Shown: one piece after another, positions 32,998-41,931 of the stretch
Layout of the letters: the number at the start of each line of letters is the position of its first letter
Numbering within the stretch: position 1 is the stretch's first letter
The notes under the pieces: generated by a model
The model's database searches: none
Told to the model about the DNA's origin: nothing
Seen by the model: only the letters and a program-made list of their open reading frames with translations
Program-made: the position numbers and the translations under genes
NCBI GenBank assembly: GCA_002362105.1
Contig: DETD01000016.1
Location: 81,709-145,708, forward strand
Length of the DNA stretch: 64,000 nt
Reading direction: 5' to 3'
Origin: Bacteroidales bacterium UBA3297
GTDB lineage: Bacteria; Bacteroidota; Bacteroidia; Bacteroidales; Paludibacteraceae

Positions 32998-34341
32998 ATG
33001 GGAAATCCTAAAGCATTTTTGACTATACCAAGAAAGGACGCCGGTTATCGTCCTATCAACGACCGTATCAACGACTTTGGTGAGGTTGAACAGACTCTTA
33101 ACGACCACGACCGCCAGTTACAGGCTTCACGCTGCATGGAGTGTGGTGTACCTTTCTGCCACTGGGCCTGCCCGCTTGGCAACAAACAGTTCGATTTCAA
33201 CGACGCTATTTATAAAGGTAAGTGGAAAGAGGCTTACGATGTGCTCCGTCAGACGAACGACTTTCCTGAGTTTACCGGACGTATCTGTCCGGCCCTCTGC
33301 GAAAAGAGCTGCGTCCTTAACCTGACCATCAAGGAGCCTACCACCATCCGCGAAAACGAGTGCTCTATCATTGAGAAGGCTTTCCAGGAAGGCTTTGTTG
33401 TTCCTGAAATTCCTGAAAAACGCAATGGTAAGAAGGTGGCTGTTATTGGTGCCGGTCCTGCCGGTCTTTCAGTTGCCTGCCGTCTGAACCAGATGGGTTA
33501 CACAGTTACCGTTTTCGAAAAGAACGAGGCTATCGGCGGTTTGGTCCGTTTCGGTATTCCAAACTTCAAACTTAACAAGGCTGTCATCGACCGCCGTCAG
33601 ACTGTCCTCGAGGCCGAGGGTATTGAGTTCAAGTGTAATCAAGATATCGATATTAAGAATCTTCCTGCCGGCTACGACGCTTATGCGGTTTGTACCGGAA
33701 CTCCTACCGCACGCGATTTGAATGTGCCAGGACGCGATTTGAAGGGTGTTTACTTCGCGCTTGAAATGTTGTCGCAACAGAACCGTGTGCTCGCCGGCCA
33801 GTCTTTCTCGAAAGACGAGTTGGTGAACGCCAAGGGTAAGAAGGTCTTGGTGATTGGTGGTGGTGATACGGGTTCTGACTGTATCGGTACTGCACACCGC
33901 CAGGGTTGCGTAAGCGTTACCCAGATCGAAATCATGCCTAAGCCTCCAGTTGACGACAATCCGGCTACTCCTTGGCCTAACTGGCCTGTTGTCTTGAAGA
34001 CGACTTCTAGCCATAAGGAGGGTTGCGACCGCCGCTGGTTGCTGACTACCAACAAGTTTATTGGCAAGAATGGCAAACTGACTGGCGCTGAGGTAGAAGA
34101 GGTTGAATGGAAACCAAATCCAGATGGCGGACGTCCTGTCATGGTTCCAACTGGTAAGAAGGAAATTATCGAGTGCGATATGGCCCTCTTGGCCATGGGC
34201 TTCTTGAAGCCTGTTCAGCCTGAGGTGGCCGAAAATGTCTTCTTCGCTGGTGACGCCGCTTCTGGTGCCAGCTTGGTTGTAAGGGCTTTGGCTTCTGGTC
34301 GTGATGTGGCTCAGAAGATTGATGCCTATTTGAACAAATAA
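32998..34341 (+). CDS. gltD: Glutamate synthase small subunit
   Basis: A 447-residue GOGAT beta subunit, which passes electrons from NAD(P)H through FAD and Fe-S clusters to GltB. CMECGVPFCHWACPLGN and CPALCEKSC provide the 4Fe-4S cysteines. AVIGAGPAGLSVA is the FAD Rossmann loop and VLVIGGGDTGSDCIG the NAD(P) loop. The C-terminal FFAGDAASGASLVVRAL closes the FAD site. The gene follows gltB by 49 nt and precedes asnB, so the three likely form one nitrogen-assimilation unit. Confidence 0.97.
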   Translation: MGNPKAFLTIPRKDAGYRPINDRINDFGEVEQTLNDHDRQLQASRCMECGVPFCHWACPLGNKQFDFNDAIYKGKWKEAYDVLRQTNDFPEFTGRICPALCEKSCVLNLTIKEPTTIRENECSIIEKAFQEGFVVPEIPEKRNGKKVAVIGAGPAGLSVACRLNQMGYTVTVFEKNEAIGGLVRFGIPNFKLNKAVIDRRQTVLEAEGIEFKCNQDIDIKNLPAGYDAYAVCTGTPTARDLNVPGRDLKGVYFALEMLSQQNRVLAGQSFSKDELVNAKGKKVLVIGGGDTGSDCIGTAHRQGCVSVTQIEIMPKPPVDDNPATPWPNWPVVLKTTSSHKEGCDRRWLLTTNKFIGKNGKLTGAEVEEVEWKPNPDGGRPVMVPTGKKEIIECDMALLAMGFLKPVQPEVAENVFFAGDAASGASLVVRALASGRDVAQKIDAYLNK

Positions 34342-34365
34342 TTAACTGAATACATTTCAACAAAC

Positions 34366-34391
34366 GGGGGACTTACCTTCCGGTGTCCCCC
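34366..34391 (+). terminator. Hairpin between gltD and asnB
   Basis: GGGGGAC pairs with GTCCCCC around a 12-nt loop and is followed by only a weak T stretch (TTCTAATAAG). It may partly terminate or stabilise the gltBD message while allowing read-through to asnB. Confidence 0.5.
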
Positions 34392-34409
34392 TTCTAATAA
34401 GATTTATCT

Positions 34410-36086
34410 ATGTGTGGAATTGTTGGAGCATTTGAATTGAAGGAGTCTGCTCAAGACCTCCGTCCCCAGATGCTGGAGATGTCAAAACGCATTCGTCACC
34501 GTGGCCCAGACTGGTCTGGCATTTATTGTGGTGACAAGGCTATTCTGGCTCACGAGCGTTTGGCTATTGTCGACCCTCAGTCTGGTCGGCAACCGCTTTA
34601 TAGCCCCGACCGCAAATTGGTGCTTGCTGTAAACGGTGAGATATATAACCATCAGGCTATCCGCGACCGCTATAAGGATTACGATTTCCAGACCCGTAGC
34701 GACTGCGAAGTGATTTTGGCCCTTTTCCGCGACAAGGGTGCCAACTTCTTGGAGGACTTGAATGGTATTTTCGCTTTCGCCCTTTACGATGAGGAAAACG
34801 ATGCCTACCTCATTTCACGCGACCCTATTGGCGTAATTCCGCTCTATTACGGACGCAATGCGAAAGGTACTCTTTTTGTTGCTTCTGAACTGAAGGCGCT
34901 GGAAGGCTATTGCACCGAAATCAGCGTTTTCCCTCCGGGTTACCTTATGTATAGTGCCGATGGTGGTAAGTTGGTGAAGTGGTACAAGCGCGACTGGGAA
35001 GAATTCAGTGCCGTTAAAGACAATGCTGCTAACGTAGACGATATCCGTTCTGGTTTGGAAGATGCGGTTAAGCGCCAACTGATGACCGATGTGCCTTATG
35101 GTGTGTTGCTTTCTGGCGGACTCGACAGCTCTATCATTTCGGCTGTCGCTAAAAAGTTCAGCGACATCCGTGTGGAAAGCGAGGGTACACAGCGTGCCTG
35201 GTGGCCACAGCTCCATAGTTTCGCAATTGGTTTGAAGGGGGCTCCCGATTTGAAGGCCGCTCAAGAGGTTGCCGATGCTATCGGTACCATCCACCACGAA
35301 ATCAATTTCACTATTCAGGAAGGTCTTGACGCGCTTCGCGACGTCATCTACCATATCGAGACTTACGACGTGACTACCGTCCGCGCCTCAACTCCTATGT
35401 ACTTGCTGGCCCGTGTCATCAAGTCAATGGGTATCAAAATGGTGCTTTCGGGTGAGGGATCTGACGAAATTTTTGGCGGCTACCTCTATTTCCACAAGGC
35501 TCCAAATGCAGAAGAGTTGCACAAAGAGACTGTACGTAAGATTGGCAAACTCTATATGTACGACTGCTTGCGTGCCAACAAGGCGTTGGCTGCCTGGGGT
35601 GTGGAAGGCCGTGTGCCATTCCTCGATAAGGAATTCCTCGATATTGCCATGCGTTTCAATCCTGAAGCTAAACTGAGCGGACGCGCAGGTGGTGGCAAGA
35701 TGGAGAAGTATGCGCTTCGTAAGGCTTTCGAAGACTATCTGCCACAGGGTATTGTTTGGCGTCAGAAAGAGCAGTTCAGCGACGGCGTCGGCTATTCGTG
35801 GATTGACTCTTTGAAGGAATACGCTAACCAGCATGTTTCAGACGAACAGATGGCGAAGGCTGCTGTCCGTTTCCCAATCAATACTCCTATGACGAAGGAA
35901 GAGTATTACTATCGTTCAATCTTTACCGAATTGTTTCCTAGTGGCACTGCCGCCAGCACAGTCCCTTCTGAACCTTCTGTCGCTTGCAGTACGGCTGCCG
36001 CAATTGCTTGGGACGAAAGTTTCAAAAACTCGCTCGATCCTTCAGGACGTTCCGTTCGTGGAGTACACGAGCAGGCTTATAAATAA
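34410..36086 (+). CDS. asnB: Asparagine synthetase B, glutamine-hydrolysing
   Basis: A 558-residue asparagine synthetase that makes asparagine from aspartate, glutamine and ATP. The N-terminal MCGIVGAFE carries the catalytic Cys2 of the class II glutaminase. The synthetase domain has the PPi loop LLSGGLDSSIIS and LSGEGSDEIFGGY. Length and domain order are those of E. coli AsnB. It starts 68 nt after gltD and ends 101 nt before the terminator at 36188-36227. It completes the nitrogen-assimilation cluster. Confidence 0.96.
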   Translation: MCGIVGAFELKESAQDLRPQMLEMSKRIRHRGPDWSGIYCGDKAILAHERLAIVDPQSGRQPLYSPDRKLVLAVNGEIYNHQAIRDRYKDYDFQTRSDCEVILALFRDKGANFLEDLNGIFAFALYDEENDAYLISRDPIGVIPLYYGRNAKGTLFVASELKALEGYCTEISVFPPGYLMYSADGGKLVKWYKRDWEEFSAVKDNAANVDDIRSGLEDAVKRQLMTDVPYGVLLSGGLDSSIISAVAKKFSDIRVESEGTQRAWWPQLHSFAIGLKGAPDLKAAQEVADAIGTIHHEINFTIQEGLDALRDVIYHIETYDVTTVRASTPMYLLARVIKSMGIKMVLSGEGSDEIFGGYLYFHKAPNAEELHKETVRKIGKLYMYDCLRANKALAAWGVEGRVPFLDKEFLDIAMRFNPEAKLSGRAGGGKMEKYALRKAFEDYLPQGIVWRQKEQFSDGVGYSWIDSLKEYANQHVSDEQMAKAAVRFPINTPMTKEEYYYRSIFTELFPSGTAASTVPSEPSVACSTAAAIAWDESFKNSLDPSGRSVRGVHEQAYK

Positions 36087-36187
36087 TTGACATTGACAAA
36101 AGAATATATAGGCGTAGGCTTACATAATAGAATACTACATCTTGTTCCCTATTGGGAATGCCCGTAGTGTTATTTGTTTCTTGTCGT

Positions 36188-36227
36188 GAGCGGTGTGGAA
36201 CGTGATGTTTCGTACCGCTCTTTTTTT
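36188..36227 (+). terminator. Terminator of gltB-gltD-asnB
   Basis: GAGCGGT pairs with ACCGCTC, with inner GGAAC/GTTTC pairs including a wobble, followed by seven T. Confidence 0.85.
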
Positions 36228-36251
36228 GTCTATAGGTCTATGCGTATGTTT

Positions 36252-36282
36252 TTTGTGGTACGGATGATTAAAACTATATTTG
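36252..36282 (+). promoter_or_regulatory. Promoter of the 95-residue protein gene
   Basis: TTTG (36252-36255), 19 nt, TATATTTG (36275-36282): a full match to the Bacteroidetes consensus. The leader is about 33 nt. Confidence 0.75.
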
Positions 36283-36320
36283 TTCCCAATATGGTATGAT
36301 ATTTAAAGACTCCTAATTTA

Positions 36321-36608
36321 ATGAAGATGTTTACTACTCCTAAAAATAAGATTGAATCTCTAAATGAGTTTAGTTATTGGACTTTTATTGAGGAAAACCT
36401 GCACAACTATTATTCGGACGATCGTGTCCTTAAAAGCGATATTCTTTTACGATATCTTGATGGTGAAACTATAGAAACTGAAGATCTAGAATGGATTAAA
36501 GCCAATTACGGTTCAAAGTCCGATGTGCTGTCTGACTTGCAAAATATAGAACAACAGTTATTCGCTGAATCGTTGGATAATTTCTATAAAATGCGTTTCG
36601 CTATTTAA
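36321..36608 (+). CDS. Small hypothetical protein
   Basis: A 95-residue, acidic, soluble protein (MKMFTTPKNKIESLNEFSYW at the start, ending FYKMRFAI) with no signal peptide or cysteines. I do not recognise the family. The well-formed promoter at 36252-36282 is the best evidence that it is expressed. Its DNA is AT-rich compared with asnB, and it is followed immediately by the hairpin array at 36614-37020. Function unknown. Confidence 0.6.
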   Translation: MKMFTTPKNKIESLNEFSYWTFIEENLHNYYSDDRVLKSDILLRYLDGETIETEDLEWIKANYGSKSDVLSDLQNIEQQLFAESLDNFYKMRFAI

Positions 36609-36613
36609 TCTTT

Positions 36614-37020
36614 CATCCTCTGGTAGGCGAGGTAAGTTACACGGTACATGCTAGTGCTGTAGGCACGACAGTATTTAACGTAGGGCGTAAGCCCTATGTT
36701 TTAACCGACTATACTGCTGTAAGTACGACAGAACCCACTCATCTACTCTGTCCTAGCCTCGTAGAGGCGAACGCTTGTTAGCCGGGGATGTAAATCCTCG
36801 GTATTAAAGCGCACCACATATGCTGTTATCCTGCCACAATGCCCGTCTGGAAGACGGTATCTCTATAACCCCCGACGTGATGGACGGCCGTCCATCACGT
36901 CGGGGGTATTCATGTACAAGTGTATGCGTCTGGAAGACGCTACATACATGATAGGTATTACTTATTCCCTCTCACCTATTCCCTATAACCTATTACTTAT
37001 TCCCTCATCCTCTGGTAGGC
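36614..37020 (+). repeat. Hairpin array flanked by a 15-bp direct repeat
   Basis: Convergent intergenic DNA made almost wholly of hairpins. In order: GTGC-TGTAG-GCAC (36654-36666), a 10-bp stem with a GTAA loop (36677-36700), TACT/AGTA (36712-36725), GCCTC-GTA-GAGGC (36756-36768), CCGGGGAT-GTAA-ATCCTCGG (36782-36801), and then triple-hairpin copy F. The 15-mer CATCCTCTGGTAGGC occurs at both ends (36614-36628 and 37006-37020), the right copy being the 3' end of the J-domain gene. A 16-mer TATTACTTATTCCCTC repeats at 36956 and 36991. No coding frame is credible here. Confidence 0.75.
36843..36940 (+). repeat. Triple-hairpin element, copy F
   Basis: CCGTCT-GGA-AGACGG (36843-36857), a perfect 38-nt inverted repeat (36869-36906, arm CCCCCGACGTGATGGACGG), and GCGTCT-GGA-AGACGC (36926-36940), followed by CTAC as in the other copies. 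The central stem has no sequence similarity to that of copies A-E, yet size and position are kept. It is not next to an AAA/PD-(D/E)XK gene. Confidence 0.85.
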
Positions 37021-37818
37021 AGTGTTTATCTCTTTGAGCTTTTCGGTCAAGACCAATTTCAGCATTTCGTCTTGCACGGTGTCGGGGTGGTAGCGCTTGG
37101 CCAACGAAGTGTATGCTTTGTGGAGTTCTTCCTGAGTGGCCGATTCTGTTACCCCCAGAATGGCGCAATATCTCTTTTTTTGTTCCGCTCCCAAAGCCTG
37201 CTTCTGTTGCTGGCTTTGGCTGTTAGCTTGTTGCCCGTCGTTTTGGTTTTGTTTACTGCCAGTTGAAGTTTTTTTGGTTTTATTGAATTTCTTCGTTGCC
37301 TTTTGTTTGGACTTAAATGCGAAAAAGTCGTCGAATTTGTTGTTTAAGTACGACCAGTCTAGGCTTGTAAGGTTAAAAAGGGAGACAATCATCATCCATT
37401 CTTTTTGTTTGATGCCTCCGTTAAGTGTGGCAACAGTTAGCAGTAGTTCAGCCAGTGCGTATTGTTCTTCTTTGCTGTAATGACATTTAACATAACTTTT
37501 CCAGTCGTAGTTAAAATAATTCTTTGAAAAGTATTTGAAGTTCGCGTTCTTTAATCCCTTCTCAAATTCGTTGTATACCCTTTCGTCTTTTATGAAATTG
37601 TGCATAAGCGCGCAAACCATCTCCTTTTCTTCGTCCGATACACGGCCGTCTGCAATCATGACTTTGCTTACGATGTGGCTAAGCGAAGTCCCCGATTTGC
37701 TGATGGCCTCTTTTTCTTTTTTCTTAGTCTCTTCACACCGCTTTTTATGCGCACTAATTTCGTCTGTTATTGCAATTACAATACTGAATAAAACAGCCAC
37801 AATTATAATTACGTTCAT
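36997..37818 (-). CDS. Membrane-anchored TerB / J-domain protein (DjlA-like)
   Basis: A 273-residue protein with an N-terminal membrane helix (MNVIIIVAVLFSIVIAI), a TerB-like all-helical domain (about residues 45-165, SHIVSKVMIADGRVSDEEK), a Gln/Lys-rich linker (about 170-210) and a C-terminal J domain (YCAILGVTESATQEELHKAY, with the HPD motif in AKRYHPDTV). This is the order of DjlA, which recruits and stimulates DnaK at the inner membrane. It begins 5 nt after the PhzF-family stop, so they are probably co-transcribed. Its 3' end carries the right-hand copy of the 15-bp repeat bounding the hairpin array. Confidence 0.82.
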   Translation of the reverse strand: MNVIIIVAVLFSIVIAITDEISAHKKRCEETKKKEKEAISKSGTSLSHIVSKVMIADGRVSDEEKEMVCALMHNFIKDERVYNEFEKGLKNANFKYFSKNYFNYDWKSYVKCHYSKEEQYALAELLLTVATLNGGIKQKEWMMIVSLFNLTSLDWSYLNNKFDDFFAFKSKQKATKKFNKTKKTSTGSKQNQNDGQQANSQSQQQKQALGAEQKKRYCAILGVTESATQEELHKAYTSLAKRYHPDTVQDEMLKLVLTEKLKEINTAYQRMRE

Positions 37819-37823
37819 CAGGC

Positions 37824-38609
37824 CTAAATATAAATTTTCGATTCAGCAAACAGCGTGGCTTTCCCCCTGATTAGGAGTCTTTCTTCGTCGATAATCTCAC
37901 CTTGTAAGGCCCCACCTCGAGCCGATGCTTCCCATGCGTTTATTACTTTCTTGTTCAGCCTTTTCGCCCAATAAGGAATAATCTGGCAGTGGGCGCTACC
38001 ACAAACGGGGTCCTCCAGAATGCCGATTTTCGGACCGAAGCAGCGCGAGCAACAGTCATATCCGTCGGTACCGGGGGCGGTAATGTGCACCATTCGGCCC
38101 GGTAGCTTTTTCAGTGCGTCTGCATAAGGCACAAAGGATTTTACTTGTTCCGCATTCTGCAAAACGCAGATGAGGTCAAGCCCCTTTCCCATCCTCACAT
38201 CGAGGGGGATGGAGCCGATGGCCTCCATTATGTCTTCTGTCACTTTGGCTTTTTCTAGAGGAATATTCGGAAACTGCATTTCAAACAAGTCTCCTGTGCG
38301 CTTTACTTCCAATGCCCCTCCCAGGGTGTGGAAAGTAACGCTTTCAGCCTCCTTCTCATAGTAGTTTAACAGTACGAATCCCGATGCGAGAGTGGCGTGT
38401 CCGCAAAGTCCAACCTCGCAAGTTGGTGTAAACCAGCGTAAGCGGTAGCCCGTTGCTTCCTTCACTACGAAGGCTGTTTCCGAGAGGTTGTTTTCCATGG
38501 CAATGCTCTTCATCAGCTGTTCGTCTGGCCACTGGTCCATAACGCAAACGGCTGCGGGGTTGCCGTGGAAGGGTTTGTCGGTGAAGGCATCTACTATATA
38601 CTGGTTCAT
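37824..38609 (-). CDS. PhzF-family isomerase/epimerase
   Basis: A 261-residue PhzF-like protein with the two-lobed diaminopimelate-epimerase fold. The N-terminal VDAFTDKPFHGNPAAVCV, the catalytic Glu in NNLSETAFV, TCEVGLCGHATLASGFVL and DPVCGSAHCQIIPYWAKRL are family signatures. No phenazine genes lie nearby, so the substrate is not phenazine-related by context. It is the promoter-proximal gene of a two-gene unit with the J-domain protein. Confidence 0.9.
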   Translation of the reverse strand: MNQYIVDAFTDKPFHGNPAAVCVMDQWPDEQLMKSIAMENNLSETAFVVKEATGYRLRWFTPTCEVGLCGHATLASGFVLLNYYEKEAESVTFHTLGGALEVKRTGDLFEMQFPNIPLEKAKVTEDIMEAIGSIPLDVRMGKGLDLICVLQNAEQVKSFVPYADALKKLPGRMVHITAPGTDGYDCCSRCFGPKIGILEDPVCGSAHCQIIPYWAKRLNKKVINAWEASARGGALQGEIIDEERLLIRGKATLFAESKIYI

Positions 38610-38814
38610 ACGGATGATTTTTGGGTAAAGATAGACAAATTAATGTTAGAATAGGTCCTTTGGCTGTATTATGCAACTTGTTAAGGAGCTGCCGACCCTA
38701 TTTTCCCTTGCAGGATGGCGTTTAATTTGCATATACTCTAAATTTTTCGTTTCTTTGAAGAATAAATTGGCTAGGAGTGCCCTGTAGGGGGTTCTTCACT
38801 TGAAATCTTAGTGA

Positions 38815-40755
38815 ATGAAGAAACGTTTATTTGCATATATTGCTCTCTTTCTGTGTCCCTCTTTCGGGGCGGTCGACGCAATGGCCGAAGCCTCAAAGAA
38901 AGAAATCCAGCAGTACGAGAAAGCGGTTATTCTTATGAACGAAGGTCGCTATAGCGAGGCTTTGCCCATATTCAAACAGTTGGTGCGCAACAACAAGAAC
39001 TTTGTTGATGCTTCTTGGTCGCTTGCCGAACTGTATGGCCTGATGGGCGATGACGGAAAGCGCATACAGGCTTTGCAGTATGTTGCTAAACCTAAGGTCG
39101 AACGCTATTGGAACTCTATGATGCGCTTGGCTGCGGCTTATCACGAGACGTGTAACTATCAAGAGGCTATTAATGTCTATAAGCAGGTTCCGTCGTCTGA
39201 ATTTGGCTATTATAAGATGGCACAGCCGAAAATTGCGGAATGTGAGGCGGCTATCAAACTGATGGAATCGCCTGTGCCTTATGTTGCTAGCAATATGGGC
39301 CCGAACATCAATACCGAGTTCGACGACTATTGGCCTAGCATTACTGCCGACGAAGGCTTGTTCTCCACCACGGTGAAGTTGAACAAGCGTGAGGGTGAAA
39401 GCTCTTTTGGCAAGAATGTGCAAGAAGATATATTTGTTGACAAGAAGTTGGCCGATGGTAGTTGGCCTAAAACACAGAATGCGGGTTCTTGCATTAACAC
39501 CATACATAACGAGGGGGCACAAAGCTTCTCGCTTGACGGACGTTACATGTTCTTTGTGGCGTGCAACCGCCAGGGTGGTAACGGTAGCTGCGACATTTAT
39601 TATTCGGTTCGCCAGGGCGATGGCTGGAGTAAGTCTATTGTGCCTGTAGCTCCGCTCAATACCAAGTATTGGGAGTCGAACCCGTCGTTAAGCCCTACGG
39701 GTGACAAACTGTATTTCACGAGTAACCGACCCGGTAGCATTGGTAAGAACGACATCTGGGTGGTCGATGTGACGATTAAACAAGATGGACTTCTTGAATT
39801 CTCGAATCCGAGAAACCTGGGTCCTAAGGTGAACACGAAGGAAGATGAAATGTCGCCTTTCATCCATGCCGATAACCAGACGCTCTTCTTCTCTTCACGA
39901 GGCCGTGGCGGTTTGGGCAAATACGATGTGTTTGTTTCGTATAAAGACGGCAAAGGTGGCTGGACCGAGGCTAAAAATATCGGCTATCCGTTGAATACCT
40001 GTAAAGATGAGATTGGCTTTGTGGTGAACGCCTATGGCGACAAGGCTTATTTCAGCAGCAACGGACAGGAGAAGAACGGACGAGGAAGGGACATCTACGA
40101 ACTGAAACTGCAGGAAGGTAATGCTCGTCCCGTTAAGCGGATGAAGTTCGCTAAGGGAAAAATTGTTGATGCCGACACTAAAAAGCCTGTTATGGCACAA
40201 ATTGATGTTTACAGCATCAAGAATAACGAAAAGGTGTTCAAAAGCGTCAGCGACAGCAAGACGGGCGAGTTCATCAGCTGTGTGCCCGAGGGTGAGGATG
40301 CTGGCGTGAATGTCGACCGTAAGGGATATTTGTTCTATTCGGAATACTTCGACGAGAACCAGAAGGTGAAGTTCCCTGAAAAGGGCGTCGTTATGGAGAA
40401 AATTGCGGTGGGTAAGAAAATCACCTTGAAGAATATCTTCTTCGACTTCGACAAGTTTACCCTTCGCCCTGCTTCCCACCACGAGTTAGACCGACTGGTT
40501 CAGTTCTTGAAAGATAATCCACAAGTCCATATCCGCTTGGAGGGGCATACCGATTCTAAGGGTAACCACGACTACAATGTTACTCTTTCCGAAAACCGTG
40601 CGAAGGTGGCGTACGACTATCTGGTAGCACGACGTATTGCTAAAGACAGGTTGGAATACAAGGGCTTTGGACCTGATAAACCGATTGCGTCAAATTCTAC
40701 TGCCGAGGGGCGTGCGCAGAACCGCCGTACCGAGGTTATTATTACTGCTAAATAG
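38815..40755 (+). CDS. PorE-like TPR / propeller / OmpA-family protein
   Basis: A 646-residue exported protein. Signal peptide at about 1-25, TPR repeats at about 30-150 (YEKAVILMNEGRYSEALPIF), a PD40-type propeller (LSPTGDKLYFTSNRPGSIGK and similar blades, about 185-440), a carboxypeptidase-regulatory-like domain (KGKIVDADTKKPVMAQIDVY) and a C-terminal OmpA domain that binds peptidoglycan (NIFFDFDKFTLRPASHHEL, LEGHTDSKGNHDYN, GRAQNRRTEV). This order matches PorE of the type IX secretion system, but related outer-membrane paralogues exist and a lipobox is not clear. The ketosynthase gene follows after 26 nt. Confidence 0.85.
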   Translation: MKKRLFAYIALFLCPSFGAVDAMAEASKKEIQQYEKAVILMNEGRYSEALPIFKQLVRNNKNFVDASWSLAELYGLMGDDGKRIQALQYVAKPKVERYWNSMMRLAAAYHETCNYQEAINVYKQVPSSEFGYYKMAQPKIAECEAAIKLMESPVPYVASNMGPNINTEFDDYWPSITADEGLFSTTVKLNKREGESSFGKNVQEDIFVDKKLADGSWPKTQNAGSCINTIHNEGAQSFSLDGRYMFFVACNRQGGNGSCDIYYSVRQGDGWSKSIVPVAPLNTKYWESNPSLSPTGDKLYFTSNRPGSIGKNDIWVVDVTIKQDGLLEFSNPRNLGPKVNTKEDEMSPFIHADNQTLFFSSRGRGGLGKYDVFVSYKDGKGGWTEAKNIGYPLNTCKDEIGFVVNAYGDKAYFSSNGQEKNGRGRDIYELKLQEGNARPVKRMKFAKGKIVDADTKKPVMAQIDVYSIKNNEKVFKSVSDSKTGEFISCVPEGEDAGVNVDRKGYLFYSEYFDENQKVKFPEKGVVMEKIAVGKKITLKNIFFDFDKFTLRPASHHELDRLVQFLKDNPQVHIRLEGHTDSKGNHDYNVTLSENRAKVAYDYLVARRIAKDRLEYKGFGPDKPIASNSTAEGRAQNRRTEVIITAK

Positions 40756-40781
40756 ACAAAAAGTCTAACTGATTTTTATCC

Positions 40782-41918
40782 ATGGATAATGTTTTTATAA
40801 CTCAGACCTCTCATTTTTATCCGAACGAGCCTGTTCCTAATGACGAAATGGAAGACTATTTGGGATTGGTAAACAATAACAAATCTTTGTCCCGACCCAT
40901 CGTCCTTCGTAACAATGGTATCAAGTCACGTTATTATGCGCTCGATAAGCAGGGCAATATGACTCATTCGTCCATCCAGATGGCGGCTAACGCTATTCGT
41001 GGACTAGAGGAGGAAGGGTTTAAGTTGTCTGATGCGGATGTGCTTGCCTATGGAACCGCATCGCCCGAACAGTTCATGCCTTCGCCTGCCGCTATGGTGC
41101 ATGGCGAGTTGCCTGAAGCTGGAAATATGGAGGTCGTTTCGTTCCAAGGTTCATGTTGTACTAGTGCCGAAGCGTTGAAGTATTGTTGCTATGCGTTGGC
41201 GTCTGGCGATGCCGACGAGGCTATCTGTGCCGCTTCTGAACGAACTTCTGCCCTTTTGCGTGCCGAGAATTTCAAGGCCGAGGGTGATGTTATTGCTTTG
41301 AATAAAAGGCCGATTCTGGCTTTCGAAAAAGATTTCCTGAGATGGATGCTGAGTGATGGTGCTGCTGCCGTTCGCTTGTCTAGAAAACCCGCCGAAGGAC
41401 GACTCTCGCTCAAAGTGGAGTGGGTGGAACTGACTTCCTTCGCTAACGAACTTGAAACGTGTATGTATTTGGGCGCTGAAAAGAATGCCGATGGCACTCT
41501 GAGGGGGTGGAACATGTTCCCGCAAGACGAGTGGCTGCCTAAGTCGGTCTTCTCGCTTAAGCAAGATACACGTTTGCTGGGCGACAATATCGTGAAACTA
41601 GGCGGGCTCTTCCTTGAACGCATTATGAAGAAGCGTAACTTCTCTGGCGAAGACGTCGATTGGTTCCTCCCACACATGTCTTCTCTCTTCTTTAAAGACC
41701 AGATGAAGCAGAATATAGAGGAACTGGGACTTGTTGTCGACGATGACCACTGGTTCTACAATTTGCCTCGTATAGGTAATGTGGGCTCTGTTTCGGCGTT
41801 GGCAATGATCGACGAACTCTACCACTCGGGCAAACTGAAGAAGGGGGAGCATTTGTTGGTCGCTGTTCCTGAAAGTGCGCGCTTTACTTATGGTTATATT
41901 TATTTGACAGTTTATTAA
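40782..41918 (+). CDS. Ketoacyl-ACP synthase III (DarB-like)
   Basis: A 378-residue condensing enzyme of the FabH/KAS III fold. The catalytic triad appears as Cys in FQGSCCTSAEALKY (Cys125/126), His in DWFLPHMSSLFF, and Asn in LPRIGNVGSVSALAM. The N-terminus (FYPNEPVPNDEMEDYLG, LRNNGIKSRYYALDKQG) resembles DarB-type ketosynthases of dialkylresorcinol/flexirubin-type pathways more than housekeeping FabH. It forms an operon with the HTH protein (13-nt gap) and the BtrH-like protein (9-nt gap), so it probably makes an acyl chain for a specialised product. The DarB resemblance is from memory of the family and should be checked. Confidence 0.82.
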   Translation: MDNVFITQTSHFYPNEPVPNDEMEDYLGLVNNNKSLSRPIVLRNNGIKSRYYALDKQGNMTHSSIQMAANAIRGLEEEGFKLSDADVLAYGTASPEQFMPSPAAMVHGELPEAGNMEVVSFQGSCCTSAEALKYCCYALASGDADEAICAASERTSALLRAENFKAEGDVIALNKRPILAFEKDFLRWMLSDGAAAVRLSRKPAEGRLSLKVEWVELTSFANELETCMYLGAEKNADGTLRGWNMFPQDEWLPKSVFSLKQDTRLLGDNIVKLGGLFLERIMKKRNFSGEDVDWFLPHMSSLFFKDQMKQNIEELGLVVDDDHWFYNLPRIGNVGSVSALAMIDELYHSGKLKKGEHLLVAVPESARFTYGYIYLTVY

Positions 41919-41931
41919 TCACTATATTATA

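Noticed and set aside
36614..37020. A CRISPR array
   Set aside because: The hairpins differ in sequence and spacing, there are no regular spacers, and no cas genes are present.
38769..38785. A possible sigma-54 promoter before the PorE-like gene
   Set aside because: TGGCTAGGAGTGC has GG and GC separated by 8 nt, not the required 10.
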